Source of the DNA: Acidimicrobiales bacterium
Lineage (GTDB): Bacteria > Actinomycetota > Acidimicrobiia > Acidimicrobiales > Aldehydirespiratoraceae
Direction: 5' to 3'
Assembly (NCBI GenBank): GCA_029263195.1
Contig: JAJCXX010000037.1
Coordinates: 1-44,945, forward strand
Length of the DNA: 44,945 nucleotides
In this document: in pieces, positions 8,340 to 17,144 of the stretch
Position numbering within the stretch: the first letter of the stretch is position 1
Layout: each line of letters opens with the position of its first letter
Position numbers and translations under genes: made by a program
The notes under the pieces: generated by a model
The model's database searches: none
The model's input: the letters and a program-made list of their open reading frames with translations, nothing else
What the model was told of the DNA's origin: nothing

Positions 8340-10621
8340 CAGGGCGTGCTCGTCGTGGTCGTAGAGGTGGTGGCGCCCGTCGTCGGGGGAGGCGGCGGAG
8401 GCGGCGTGGTCGTGGTGGTGGCGGTCGGATCGGTGGGAATTGTTGTTGTTGTCGTGGTGGTTGTTGTGGTTGTCGGGACCACACACTGGTCGATCTTGCC
8501 GTCCGCGTCTACATCAGCGGGTTCGAGAAGGGTCGGGCAGATGCCGATGCTGGGGTCGTACACGAAATCCGGATCGAGACAGGTGTCGGGTTCACCGTCT
8601 TCATCAGTGTCGATCTCGGCCTCTGGATCACCGCACAGACTCTTCGCCGTCTCCTTGTACTTGACGGTGTCCGCATCGGTTCTCAGCACCACACCGCCCC
8701 GGGTCGGCTCCGGATCCGTGAATTCCACAACCGGCCGGTCGACGTGGTAGGCGCTGTTGAATGCACCCCAGATTCGTGCCGGTATCGAACCTCCGGTGAC
8801 GCTGCCGACTCCCGACACGCCCCTCATGGGCACGCGGGCGTCGGGGTTGCCCATCCAGACCGCGGTTGCCAAGTGAGGCGTGAAACCCACGAACCAGGCG
8901 TCGCCGAAGTCCTGCGCCGTGCCGGTCTTACCGGCAGCCGGTTGCTCCTCGAGCCTCGCGCGCGTACCGGTTCCGCCTCGCACGTTGGCCGCCAGGACGT
9001 TGGTGACGAGACGAGCCGACTGATCGGAGATGGCTCGGGTCGGATCGGGAGCATTCTCGAACAGGATGTTTCCGGCCCGATCCTCGACACGGGTGATGAA
9101 GATGGGGTCGACGTGAACCCCTTCGTTGGCGAATGTGGCATAGGCGGTCGCCATGTCGAGCGGCGTGATCTCCCGTGGGCCGAGAGGCATCGACATGGGC
9201 AAGTCCGACAGGTCGGCGGAGATTCCGAGAGCGCGGGCCGTATCGGCGACGTTGGAGAGGCCTACGACCTGCCCGAGCCGTAGATAGGCGCAGTTGGATG
9301 AACTCAGGGTCTGCCCGTAGATCGACTTGACCACGCCACCGCTACCACCGAAGTTCGACGCCTCATACGGGTCGGGAAAACCGCCGGGATTATCGAACCC
9401 GCATGGACCCACCCCGCTGATCTGGTCGGCCGGTACAAAGCCCTTCTCCATCGCTGCTGCCAGCACAAAGGGCTTGAACGACGAACCAGTGGGCCGGCCA
9501 TTCTGGGTGGCGATGTCGTACTCAAGGAGCGCAAATCCGGGCCCACCGACGAGGGCCCTGACAGCCCCGGTGCCCGGCTCGATGCTGGCTGTGGCGGCGG
9601 TGAAGAACCGTTCGTCGTCGGGAAGATTGTCGGCGATCGCCTGCTCGACCTGGGCCTGGGCTTCGGGATCGAACGTCGTGAACACGCGGAGACCGCCGGC
9701 AAACAGCGCCTCTCGGCGTTCAGCATCGGTCTCTCCGAGGCGGACATCGGCCAGCAGGCGGCTCCTCACCTCTTCGATGAAGTAACCGGTGGGCTGCCAC
9801 TCGGCAGCCACTCGCCTCCGGACCGGTAGGGCCGAGTCGTCGTACTTGTCGAACTCGGCCTCGGTGATCTCTCCGGCCCTCAGAAGAGTCTTCAGAGCGA
9901 GTCGGCGGCGCCGATCGGCCACGTCGGGGAAACGGGTCGGGTCGTGCTGAACCGGATTGGATATCAGGCTGGCCAGCAGCGCCGACTGACCCCAGTCGAG
10001 CGCCGAGGGCTCAACCCCGAAATAGACCTCTGCCGCCGCCCGAACGCCGTAGGTGCCGCCCCCGAAGTAGACGGTGTTGAGATAGGCCTCAAGGATCTCC
10101 TCCTTGCTCAGCTGACGCTCGAGACGTATGGCGAGAGCCGCCTCCGGGAGCTTGCGGTCGAGGTTCTTTGCGTCGCCGATCACGCCGTTCTTGATGAGCT
10201 GCTGGGTGATCGTCGAACCGCCCTGTTCGATGTCTCCCGCCGACACGTTGCGAACCATTGCGCGAGCTATCGCCGCGGCATCGACACCGTTGTGGAGCCA
10301 GAACCCGGCGTCCTCGACCTCCAGTACGGCGGTGATGAGTTCGTCGCTGATGTCGTCGAGATCGACCAGCGCTCGATTCTCGACGTCGAACAGAACGTCG
10401 AACTCGGCACCGTTCGAGTCGTAGACAATCGACCGCAGGGCCAGTTGGTCGAGACTGATCTCAGCCGATGTCGAGGAGTTGGCGGTGAGCACATCTCCGA
10501 GCTGAGGAGCCAGCGCGGCAACGGACACCGCTGTTGCCACGGCTCCACCGACAATCACGGCTGCTAGACGAAGAAGTCCGACGATCGCACGCACCGCGCT
10601 GAACGCTAGTCGCCAGAACAC
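8339..10621 (-). CDS. Class A penicillin-binding protein with Ca-binding-like and Thr/Pro-rich tail
   Basis: 760-residue bifunctional peptidoglycan glycosyltransferase/transpeptidase acting outside the membrane. It has a membrane anchor at about 9-36. The GT51 domain has catalytic Glu103 (EVEDAGFW) and QGGSTITQQLIKN. The transpeptidase domain has Ser380-xx-Lys383 (SSFK), SSN and Lys565-Thr-Gly. The C-terminal tail has two acidic repeats, DTDEDGEPDTC and DVDADGKIDQC, like thrombospondin type 3/EF-hand calcium loops, then runs of Thr and Pro. The GTG start lacks a clear Shine-Dalgarno. It is the first gene of the leftward string ending in arfB and is divergent from the oxidoreductase gene. Confidence 0.95.
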   Translation of the reverse strand: MFWRLAFSAVRAIVGLLRLAAVIVGGAVATAVSVAALAPQLGDVLTANSSTSAEISLDQLALRSIVYDSNGAEFDVLFDVENRALVDLDDISDELITAVLEVEDAGFWLHNGVDAAAIARAMVRNVSAGDIEQGGSTITQQLIKNGVIGDAKNLDRKLPEAALAIRLERQLSKEEILEAYLNTVYFGGGTYGVRAAAEVYFGVEPSALDWGQSALLASLISNPVQHDPTRFPDVADRRRRLALKTLLRAGEITEAEFDKYDDSALPVRRRVAAEWQPTGYFIEEVRSRLLADVRLGETDAERREALFAGGLRVFTTFDPEAQAQVEQAIADNLPDDERFFTAATASIEPGTGAVRALVGGPGFALLEYDIATQNGRPTGSSFKPFVLAAAMEKGFVPADQISGVGPCGFDNPGGFPDPYEASNFGGSGGVVKSIYGQTLSSSNCAYLRLGQVVGLSNVADTARALGISADLSDLPMSMPLGPREITPLDMATAYATFANEGVHVDPIFITRVEDRAGNILFENAPDPTRAISDQSARLVTNVLAANVRGGTGTRARLEEQPAAGKTGTAQDFGDAWFVGFTPHLATAVWMGNPDARVPMRGVSGVGSVTGGSIPARIWGAFNSAYHVDRPVVEFTDPEPTRGGVVLRTDADTVKYKETAKSLCGDPEAEIDTDEDGEPDTCLDPDFVYDPSIGICPTLLEPADVDADGKIDQCVVPTTTTTTTTTTTIPTDPTATTTTTPPPPPPPTTGATTSTTTTSTP

Positions 10622-10681
10622 CGCATTTGGCTTCGTCTCGGTGTTGTCGTGTTCGACTCATTCCCATGGCACCATGGGCCG

Positions 10682-11680
10682 ATGACAGCTATCGGGATAA
10701 TCGGAGCGGGAAGAGCCGCGGCTCTCCACGCTGCCGCCACAGAGACAGCCCCCGACGCAGGACTCGTGGGGATTGCGGGCAGAAGACCCGGTGACGCCGC
10801 AGAGTTGGCATCACAGGCCGGTGCCAGCGATCTCTCGATCGAGGAGCTGATCACGCGGTCCGACGCAATTGTGGTTGCAGTTCCTCCGGTCGACGCACCA
10901 TCGGTGCTCGAGCAAATCGGATCACGCGTGGGCGCCGTCCTGGTCGAGACACCGTCGGCGTGTTCGACACCCCAACTCGCCGAGCTCCCCGATCGGCCGC
11001 CGACCATGATCGGTGCCAACATCCTTCATGCCCCCGCGACCAGGAGGGCGTTGGCAGAGATTGCGAAGATGACGACACCTCACCATTTCGCGCTGCGGAG
11101 CCGATCACCTCGACCTGATTGGGGAAGCCATGCCAGTCCCGAGTTCGGCGGCGGGGCGATACTCGACCCGGGTCTACGTGTTCTGCCCGTCCTGCTCGCC
11201 GCGATCGCGGCCCCGATCAACACCGTCAGCGCCGACATGGGACTCGACATTCGCCGAATCGACGACCGGGCATCCCTGAGCTTCGTCACGGCGGCGAAAC
11301 ACCAGCGCGATGTCACCATGGAGATCGCCTGGGACGACGTCGACCCGATGGTCGAGCTCGAGGTCGCCAGCGACGACTCGGTCGTCCAGCTCAGATTGTC
11401 GACCTCACCTTCACTCGAAGTGGACGGTGAGCTTGTCGGGATACCCGGTGGAGACAACCCGTTCTTCGATCTCGGATACACCGATCAGATTGCCCGTCTG
11501 GTAGCAGTTGCCGCGAGGTCAGCGGCGCCGTGGCCCGGATATGAGTTGGCCTCGGGTCTGATCAACATCGCTACGGCGGCCGCCCACAGCGCCACCCATC
11601 AAGGCGTCGACGTCGAGCCCGGCATCGGCTATGCGCCGCGTTCGGTCTGGCAAACCCTGGGTGGCGTCCGAGACATATGA
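10682..11680 (+). CDS. Gfo/Idh/MocA-like NAD(P)-dependent oxidoreductase
   Basis: 332-residue predicted soluble dehydrogenase. It has a Rossmann motif IGIIGAGRAA at residues 4-13, a second-strand pattern GIAGRRPGDAA, and VVAVPP near residue 64. The usual EKP catalytic motif is replaced by ETPSA, so a catalytic Lys is not apparent and substrate and activity are uncertain. ATG 10682 is chosen because the GxGxxG strand must start immediately after it; there is no clear Shine-Dalgarno, so a leaderless transcript is possible. It is divergent from the PBP gene. Confidence 0.7.
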   Translation: MTAIGIIGAGRAAALHAAATETAPDAGLVGIAGRRPGDAAELASQAGASDLSIEELITRSDAIVVAVPPVDAPSVLEQIGSRVGAVLVETPSACSTPQLAELPDRPPTMIGANILHAPATRRALAEIAKMTTPHHFALRSRSPRPDWGSHASPEFGGGAILDPGLRVLPVLLAAIAAPINTVSADMGLDIRRIDDRASLSFVTAAKHQRDVTMEIAWDDVDPMVELEVASDDSVVQLRLSTSPSLEVDGELVGIPGGDNPFFDLGYTDQIARLVAVAARSAAPWPGYELASGLINIATAAAHSATHQGVDVEPGIGYAPRSVWQTLGGVRDI

Positions 11681-11773
11681 GCCCCGACGACCTCCAGGGA
11701 TTGCTGTCGGTGTGCAGCCCTCTAGTAATCTCCCGACGTTCGTATTGAACCCCCAACCATCAAGGAACATCTG

Positions 11774-12469
11774 GTGCGATCTGCACTGTTGAAATCATCT
11801 CTGATAGCGGCGGCATTTGTGGTCGTCGCGTCGGCCTGCGGTTCGTCGAGCCCGCCGGCCGCTACCGCAATCCGCGACGCCAACGAAGTGGCAATCAATC
11901 CCGACGACGTAGCCACCACGACCACCATCGCCACCACAACCACCGCTGACGACACGCCCGACGCCGACGCGGCCGCCGAACTCGACCCGACATCCACCAC
12001 TACGACATCGACCATTCCGCTCAACGACGACGAGCCTGATGCGATCGACAATCTGTTCTCCGCCGCGAGCATCTTCAATAGTTGCCTCAGCGACAACGGG
12101 CAGTCCTTCATTGGTGTCCCCGCGGAAGGCGACGATGCCTCAGCCCCTCAGATGGATCCAAAGTACATAGAGGCCCTCATCGAGTGCGCCGCCGTCAGCC
12201 AGATCCAAGGAGCGCTGGACGAATTGGCCAACTTCGGCGCCAGCATCCCAAATGATGAGATCGAGATCACCAATCGAACACTGCTTCTGTGGTCCGACTG
12301 CATGAAGGGCCGCGCATGGACGCTCGGGGAGCTGTTGCCCGATGATCGTGGTCTCCTACAGATACCGACCGAGCTCACTCCCCCGGCCGGCGAGAACATT
12401 CTTGACTCAGACGACCTTCAAGAGTGCCGCGTGATTGCCACTGAGCAGGCCGAGGCTGAGACCGAGTGA
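11774..12469 (+). CDS. Secreted lipoprotein, first gene of export operon
   Basis: 231-residue lipoprotein. The signal peptide has a lipobox VVASAC with Cys22. A disordered linker rich in Thr, Asp and Ala (about 28-85) follows, then a folded domain with four spaced Cys (CLSDNG, CAAVSQ, CMKGRA, CRVIA) likely to form disulfides. The GTG start is preceded by AAGGA at 11762-11766. The last four bases (GTGA) overlap the start of the adaptor gene. The family was not recognised; the operon position suggests a surface component of the MacAB-like export system. Confidence 0.85.
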   Translation: MRSALLKSSLIAAAFVVVASACGSSSPPAATAIRDANEVAINPDDVATTTTIATTTTADDTPDADAAAELDPTSTTTTSTIPLNDDEPDAIDNLFSAASIFNSCLSDNGQSFIGVPAEGDDASAPQMDPKYIEALIECAAVSQIQGALDELANFGASIPNDEIEITNRTLLLWSDCMKGRAWTLGELLPDDRGLLQIPTELTPPAGENILDSDDLQECRVIATEQAEAETE

Positions 12470-14670
12470 ACGTCAGCCGGAGTCAGTTGATTGCCCTGGT
12501 TGCAGTCCTAGCCCTGGTGGCCGGGGGCATTGTGGCTTGGCGAGTGACCGGTGACGATCCCCCCGAGGCGGCGACCCAAGAGATTCTCACCGCGACGATC
12601 GGCCGACAAACCCTCACCGACGAACTCACTGTGTCGGGTGTGCTCAGACGAGAGGAACTGCAGAAGGTGAACTCGCCCTTCGACGGCCGGGTGAGCCAGG
12701 TTGGGGTCGAGGACGGCGATCAGGTTTCCCCCGGCGATGTCTTGCTGTCGCTCGACGGCCGACCGGCCGTAGCCGCCAACGGCAGTTTCTCGTTCTACCG
12801 CCGGCTGGATGTCGGGTCCGACGGCCCCGACGTGCTTCAGCTCGAGCGAATTCTGCAGGACGGTGGCTACGACCCGGGGACGGTTGATCGGCTCTACACC
12901 GAAGCCACCCGTGCCGCGCTTCGAGAGTGGCAGATCGACTACGGATACGGCGGCGCCACTCCTGAGCCGGTCGAGACGATCGTCGTGGCTCTTCGGTCGT
13001 CCAACGGCTACACCGTCGGCGGCCGCGACACCGCTGCGGTGAAGATCGGTCCCTCGGTGCCTTCACGGGTCGGTGGCTCCGATGTCACCACGGTCGGGAC
13101 CGGTGCCTCTCTCGTACCGATGCAGACACCGCCGATCACGGCCATCGGGGTGCAGGACACCGAACTCACCATCGACGAGGGCGCCACGATCGACATCGTT
13201 CTGACCGCCGATCCAGCGCCGGCCACCGATATGCAGGTCAGTCTCGGTTTCGCAGGCACCGCCACGGGTGGCGACCAGACCGCAATTGACGATCCCAACG
13301 TCGATGTCGACTATCGCAACGATCCGCTCGAGAACACTCCGGTGGTCTGGCCGGCGGGTGCTGCCACCCTCACCTTGTCGCTCGAGACATTCACCGACGA
13401 CGTCGACGAGATCGACGAAGAGTGGACCATCACCATCACTCCTGAGCAGCCGGTCGGTGCCGGCATCAACTACGACGTGGCACCGCTCAATTCGCTGACC
13501 GTAACCATCACCGACACCACGCCCGACGTCGTGCCGAAGCTATCGGTCAGCCTCGAGCGCGGAGCCGATGAGGTTGTCGAAGGCGGAAACGCCGTCTACA
13601 CGATCAAGTCCGACATTCTCATCGATCACGCTCTCGAGGTCTCCTACTCACTCGCCGGGTCGGCCACCGAGATCGACGACTACGCCGAGCAAGATCCTTC
13701 GCCGGTCTTCACGTTCCCGGCCGGCACCACTCAGACCAGTCTCGCGATCGCGACGATCCAGGACGAGGGAATCGAAGCCGACGAGTCGCTCACCCTCACA
13801 CTCACCGACACCGACGATCCCGACAACGACTACACCCTCGATGAGACTTCGATCTCGGCCACGATCGTCATCGACGACGACGACCAACCGGAGATCACCC
13901 TCTCGGGCGGTGGCACCGTCGGTGAGGGCGGCAGCATTGCCATACGAGTCGCCGCCAGCGAACCCCCGTCGTCCGACGTGTCCGTCGACTACTCCATCAG
14001 TGGAACCGCATCCATGGGCAGCGACTACGAGGTGCTCACCGGAACAGTCAACCTTCCGGCCGGTAAGCGCTCGGTCGACATCATCATCGACACCATCGAC
14101 GACGACGTTGTCTTCGTGCCATCCGACATGATCATCGCCACGTGGCCGGCGAGGGTGGGCACAGTATTCGTCGACGAGGGCCAGACCGTTCAGCTCGGCC
14201 AGGAGCTACTGACGCTCACCGAACCCGAGTTCACGATCAAGCTGTTCGCAAACCCCACCGATCGATCTGAGCTGGCGGTTGGTCAAGTCGTGACCGTCGA
14301 GATCGAGGCCGGTAATCAGACATCGGAAGGCTTCATTTCGCAACTCGACGATGTGGCGACCATCTCCCAATCGGGCGGCGAATCCTACGAAGGAATCATC
14401 GATGTGGTCGACGGACTCACCGCGGTCGATGGCGCCAATGTGAGCATCGACGTCGTACTCGACGAGCGGATTGATGCCCTCGTCGTGCCGAGGGCCGCCG
14501 TCTCCCAGGACGGCAGCGGCGACGAGGTCGTGCGGATCGTTGATCCCGAGACACTCGTTGTCACACCGACTCCGATCGTCACCGGGCTGCAGGACGGAGC
14601 GTTCACAGAGATCGTCGAGGGCCTGACCGGTGGCGAGGTCGTCATCGTCGATGTAACCGGCGGGCAATGA
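12466..14670 (+). CDS. Periplasmic-adaptor (HlyD/MFP)-like protein with peptidoglycan-binding and Calx-beta modules
   Basis: 734 residues. Order: membrane anchor (8-25); first biotinyl-lipoyl half (about 55-100, SPFDGRVSQVGVEDGDQV); peptidoglycan-binding type 1 domain (about 112-160, GSDGPDVLQLERIL, REWQIDYG); two full Calx-beta-like domains (about 225-345 and 355-465) and a third ending near 547 (475-547), with acidic loops such as IDEDGE-like DEGIEADESL and IDDDDQ; then the second lipoyl half (WPARVGTVFVDEGQTV) and a beta-barrel domain to the end. Adaptor-plus-peptidoglycan-binding proteins beside MacB-type permeases are known in actinobacteria; the Calx-beta insert is unusual. GTGA overlaps the lipoprotein stop and ATGA overlaps the ATPase start. 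Confidence 0.85.
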   Translation: MNVSRSQLIALVAVLALVAGGIVAWRVTGDDPPEAATQEILTATIGRQTLTDELTVSGVLRREELQKVNSPFDGRVSQVGVEDGDQVSPGDVLLSLDGRPAVAANGSFSFYRRLDVGSDGPDVLQLERILQDGGYDPGTVDRLYTEATRAALREWQIDYGYGGATPEPVETIVVALRSSNGYTVGGRDTAAVKIGPSVPSRVGGSDVTTVGTGASLVPMQTPPITAIGVQDTELTIDEGATIDIVLTADPAPATDMQVSLGFAGTATGGDQTAIDDPNVDVDYRNDPLENTPVVWPAGAATLTLSLETFTDDVDEIDEEWTITITPEQPVGAGINYDVAPLNSLTVTITDTTPDVVPKLSVSLERGADEVVEGGNAVYTIKSDILIDHALEVSYSLAGSATEIDDYAEQDPSPVFTFPAGTTQTSLAIATIQDEGIEADESLTLTLTDTDDPDNDYTLDETSISATIVIDDDDQPEITLSGGGTVGEGGSIAIRVAASEPPSSDVSVDYSISGTASMGSDYEVLTGTVNLPAGKRSVDIIIDTIDDDVVFVPSDMIIATWPARVGTVFVDEGQTVQLGQELLTLTEPEFTIKLFANPTDRSELAVGQVVTVEIEAGNQTSEGFISQLDDVATISQSGGESYEGIIDVVDGLTAVDGANVSIDVVLDERIDALVVPRAAVSQDGSGDEVVRIVDPETLVVTPTPIVTGLQDGAFTEIVEGLTGGEVVIVDVTGGQ

Positions 14671-15368
14671 CAACCAACCACCTGCTGGAGCTCGACGGCG
14701 TCTCTCGCATCTACGGCGACGAAGTCAAGGTCCATGCACTCGACAAGGTGTCGTTCTCCATCGACGCGGGCGAGTTCATCTCGATCGTAGGGCCGTCGGG
14801 TTCTGGAAAGTCGACCATGCTCGGCCTTCTGGGCCTGCTCGACCTGCCCTCACTCGGCGAGCTGCGAGTCACGGGTAGAGCGGTGACCGAGTTGACCGAC
14901 TCGGAACGCTCGAGGCTCAGGGGCGATGTCGTCGGCTTCGTTTTCCAACAGTTTCATCTGATTCCGTATCTCGACGCCCGTCGCAACGTCGAGACCGCGC
15001 TGCTTTACCGCGGTCTCACCGCGGCGCGCCGACGAGAAAGAGCCATGGATGCTCTCGACCGGATCGGCTTGGCCGGGCGGGCCGGACATCGACCGGTGCA
15101 GCTATCGGGCGGAGAGCAGCAGAGGGTTGCCATAGCCAGAGCCATTGTCACTGACCCCTTGCTGATATTGGCCGACGAGCCGACGGGCGCACTCGACTCG
15201 ACCAACGCGGCCAACGTGATGGAGATCTTCCGTGGCCTTCACTCCCACGAACGAGCTGTCGCTGTCGTCACCCACGATCCCGCGGTGGCCGCCTCAGCCG
15301 GGCGAAGAATCACGATGAGCGATGGCCGCATCGTCGGTGATGACCGGATCACCGAGGGCGTATCGTGA
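14667..15368 (+). CDS. ABC transporter ATP-binding protein (MacB/LolD type)
   Basis: 233-residue cytoplasmic ATPase that powers the adjacent permease. Walker A GPSGSGKS at 42-49, Q-loop FVFQQFHLIP near 91-100, signature LSGGEQQR at 146-153, Walker B LLILADE at 165-171, and the switch His in VVTHDPA. The start ATG overlaps the adaptor stop (ATGA) and the end overlaps the permease start (GTGA), so stoichiometric co-translation is likely. Confidence 0.96.
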   Translation: MTTNHLLELDGVSRIYGDEVKVHALDKVSFSIDAGEFISIVGPSGSGKSTMLGLLGLLDLPSLGELRVTGRAVTELTDSERSRLRGDVVGFVFQQFHLIPYLDARRNVETALLYRGLTAARRRERAMDALDRIGLAGRAGHRPVQLSGGEQQRVAIARAIVTDPLLILADEPTGALDSTNAANVMEIFRGLHSHERAVAVVTHDPAVAASAGRRITMSDGRIVGDDRITEGVS

Positions 15369-16549
15369 GCAGCGTGCGCGACCTCCTTGGTGTCGCCTTC
15401 TCCGGACTCACCGCGAAGCTCACGCGAACTCTGCTCATCATGCTCGGTCCGATCATCGGCGTTTCGGCAATCGTCGCTGCGGTTGGTCTCACCGAGTCGG
15501 CCAAAGGCGACCTGCAGCAAACTCTCGCCGAGCTCGGAACCAACCTCATCAAGGCTGAGGCTGCCAGTTCGTTCGGTACACAGAATCCCAGCTTCCCCGA
15601 GGATGTCGTGGTGAGAGTCGAGGCCCTCAGCACGGTCGAGAATGCATCCGCTGTCATCAATCTCAGCGGCGTGGTTACATCTCCATACGAGGCCGCCACC
15701 AGCTACTACACGGCCTTTCCAATTCCTATCATCGCCGCGGACTCGGCCTTCTTGGATGTCATGGACGTGGGCCTGGTGTCGGGCCGCTGGATCAATAGTT
15801 TCGATGACTCGACGGCCGGGCGCGCTGCGGTGATCGGCTCCGGTCTTGCTGACGAGTTCGCATACATCGCGGGAGCCGAACGCACCATCCTGGTCGGAGG
15901 ATTCAAATATGGGGTGGTGGGTGTCATGGAGAGAATCACCCTCGAGCCCAATCTCGACAATGCCGTTGTGATCTCGCCCCAGGCCGCCGACAGAGATTTC
16001 GACACGGGCGTCAAGGCCACCACTCTCTATGTGAGGTCCGACCCCGATCACACGCTCCGCACCGAGGATGCGTTGCCCGTGGCGATCAATCTCGGGAGCA
16101 GTGAAGAGGTCAACACATCCGTTCCCACCGATGCCCTTGAGTCGGCCGCGGCTGCCGACACCACGCTGCAGGCAATCGTGGCGTTGATGGGCGGGTTGGC
16201 TCTCGTGGTGGGCGGAGTCGGTATTGCCAACGTCATGTCGATCTCGGTGATTCAGCGGTCCGCCGAGATCGGGATTCGGCGGGCTCTCGGTCACGGTCGA
16301 GGACTCATCGCCTGGCAGTTCATGCTCGAGTCGATCGTGGTGGGGTTGATGGGCGGAATCGCCGGCGCCGGTGTGGGCGCTCTGGTGGTGGCGTTCGTGT
16401 CACGGAGCAAGGGCTGGGTTGTGGTGCTACAGCCCAGCTTGCTCGTGCTGGGAGTAGTCGCGGCCATGGCCGTGTCGGTGGTCGCCGGGCTCTACCCCTC
16501 GACCAAGGCCGCCCGTCTCGAGCCGCTCGAAACGCTTCGTCTCGGCTGA
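15365..16549 (+). CDS. MacB/FtsX-type ABC transporter permease
   Basis: 394-residue membrane protein. An N-terminal TM (about 18-38) is followed by a large extracytoplasmic MacB-PCD-like domain (about 40-265), then three TM segments (about 270-295, 318-345, 357-380) typical of FtsX/MacB, with the family motif QRSAEIGIRRALG before the second. Together with the ATPase, adaptor and lipoprotein it forms a mechanotransmission-type exporter rather than a classical importer. GTG start with a 4-nt overlap. Substrate unknown (peptide, lipid or antibiotic are options). Confidence 0.92.
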   Translation: MSSVRDLLGVAFSGLTAKLTRTLLIMLGPIIGVSAIVAAVGLTESAKGDLQQTLAELGTNLIKAEAASSFGTQNPSFPEDVVVRVEALSTVENASAVINLSGVVTSPYEAATSYYTAFPIPIIAADSAFLDVMDVGLVSGRWINSFDDSTAGRAAVIGSGLADEFAYIAGAERTILVGGFKYGVVGVMERITLEPNLDNAVVISPQAADRDFDTGVKATTLYVRSDPDHTLRTEDALPVAINLGSSEEVNTSVPTDALESAAAADTTLQAIVALMGGLALVVGGVGIANVMSISVIQRSAEIGIRRALGHGRGLIAWQFMLESIVVGLMGGIAGAGVGALVVAFVSRSKGWVVVLQPSLLVLGVVAAMAVSVVAGLYPSTKAARLEPLETLRLG

Positions 16550-16559
16550 GAAACTCGGG

Positions 16560-17027
16560 TCAGTAGGTGGAACCGAGCTTGGTGTGATCCCAGGAAACGA
16601 CCTTCGAGGGTTCGACAACAACCGCGGTGCGCTTCGCCGACATCTCGGCGGCTGCAGCGTCGAGGAGTTCGTCAGGAACGTCGGGCTGGTTTCGTCGCAT
16701 CACAGCCAAGGCCAACGGATGGACCGCAGCGTGATCGGTCACGAGCCGGGCTCGCCCCTTGATCATCACGCCACGGAGATCTTCATAGGCGAGACCATCC
16801 TCGACCAGAATCGTGATGCGGTCGTCGCGTTGCAGGTTTCTGATCTTCTGGGACTTGGTGTAGGTCTCGAACACGATCTTGCCGTCGACCACCGCAAACC
16901 AAAGGGTGGACAGGTGGATGCTGCCGTCGCGCTCGATCGTTCCAACCTGAAGGCTCTTGCGTGAGTCGATGAAGCTCTCGATCTCTTCGTCCGTCATCCT
17001 TATGGCATCTCGACGATTGTTGCTCAC
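16560..17027 (-). CDS. PPOX-class (pyridoxamine 5'-phosphate oxidase-like) flavin/F420-binding protein
   Basis: 155-residue split-barrel protein. Pattern: VGTIERDGSIHLSTLWFAVVDGKIVFET, then SQKIRNLQRDDRITILVEDG, GVMIKGRARLV and the C-terminal VVVEPSKVVSWDHTKLG. This is the layout of actinobacterial PPOX-class F420-dependent oxidoreductases. The GTG start is preceded by GGAGGATCT. It is convergent with the permease gene (10-base gap) and divergent from the carboxyltransferase gene. Cofactor and substrate cannot be decided from sequence alone. Confidence 0.85.
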   Translation of the reverse strand: MSNNRRDAIRMTDEEIESFIDSRKSLQVGTIERDGSIHLSTLWFAVVDGKIVFETYTKSQKIRNLQRDDRITILVEDGLAYEDLRGVMIKGRARLVTDHAAVHPLALAVMRRNQPDVPDELLDAAAAEMSAKRTAVVVEPSKVVSWDHTKLGSTY

Positions 17028-17144
17028 AGATCCTCCAGCATCGGTCTGCGAACCGTAGATGCCGCTCAGACTTGGAGCAAAGCGCCACCGATTGGTTGAA
17101 GGACCCCAGCATCGGCCATGTTGTATTGCGACAACGGAGGTCAG

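Noticed and set aside
8339..8480. CRISPR or tandem repeat suggested by GTG/GTC runs
   Set aside because: The repetition is codon-level poly-Thr/poly-Pro coding in the PBP tail; no spaced repeats.
8340..8486. His/Asn-rich N-terminal extension of the zinc-ribbon protein
   Set aside because: It is the alternative-frame reading of the PBP Thr/Pro codon runs; the coupled ATG at 8339 is the better start.
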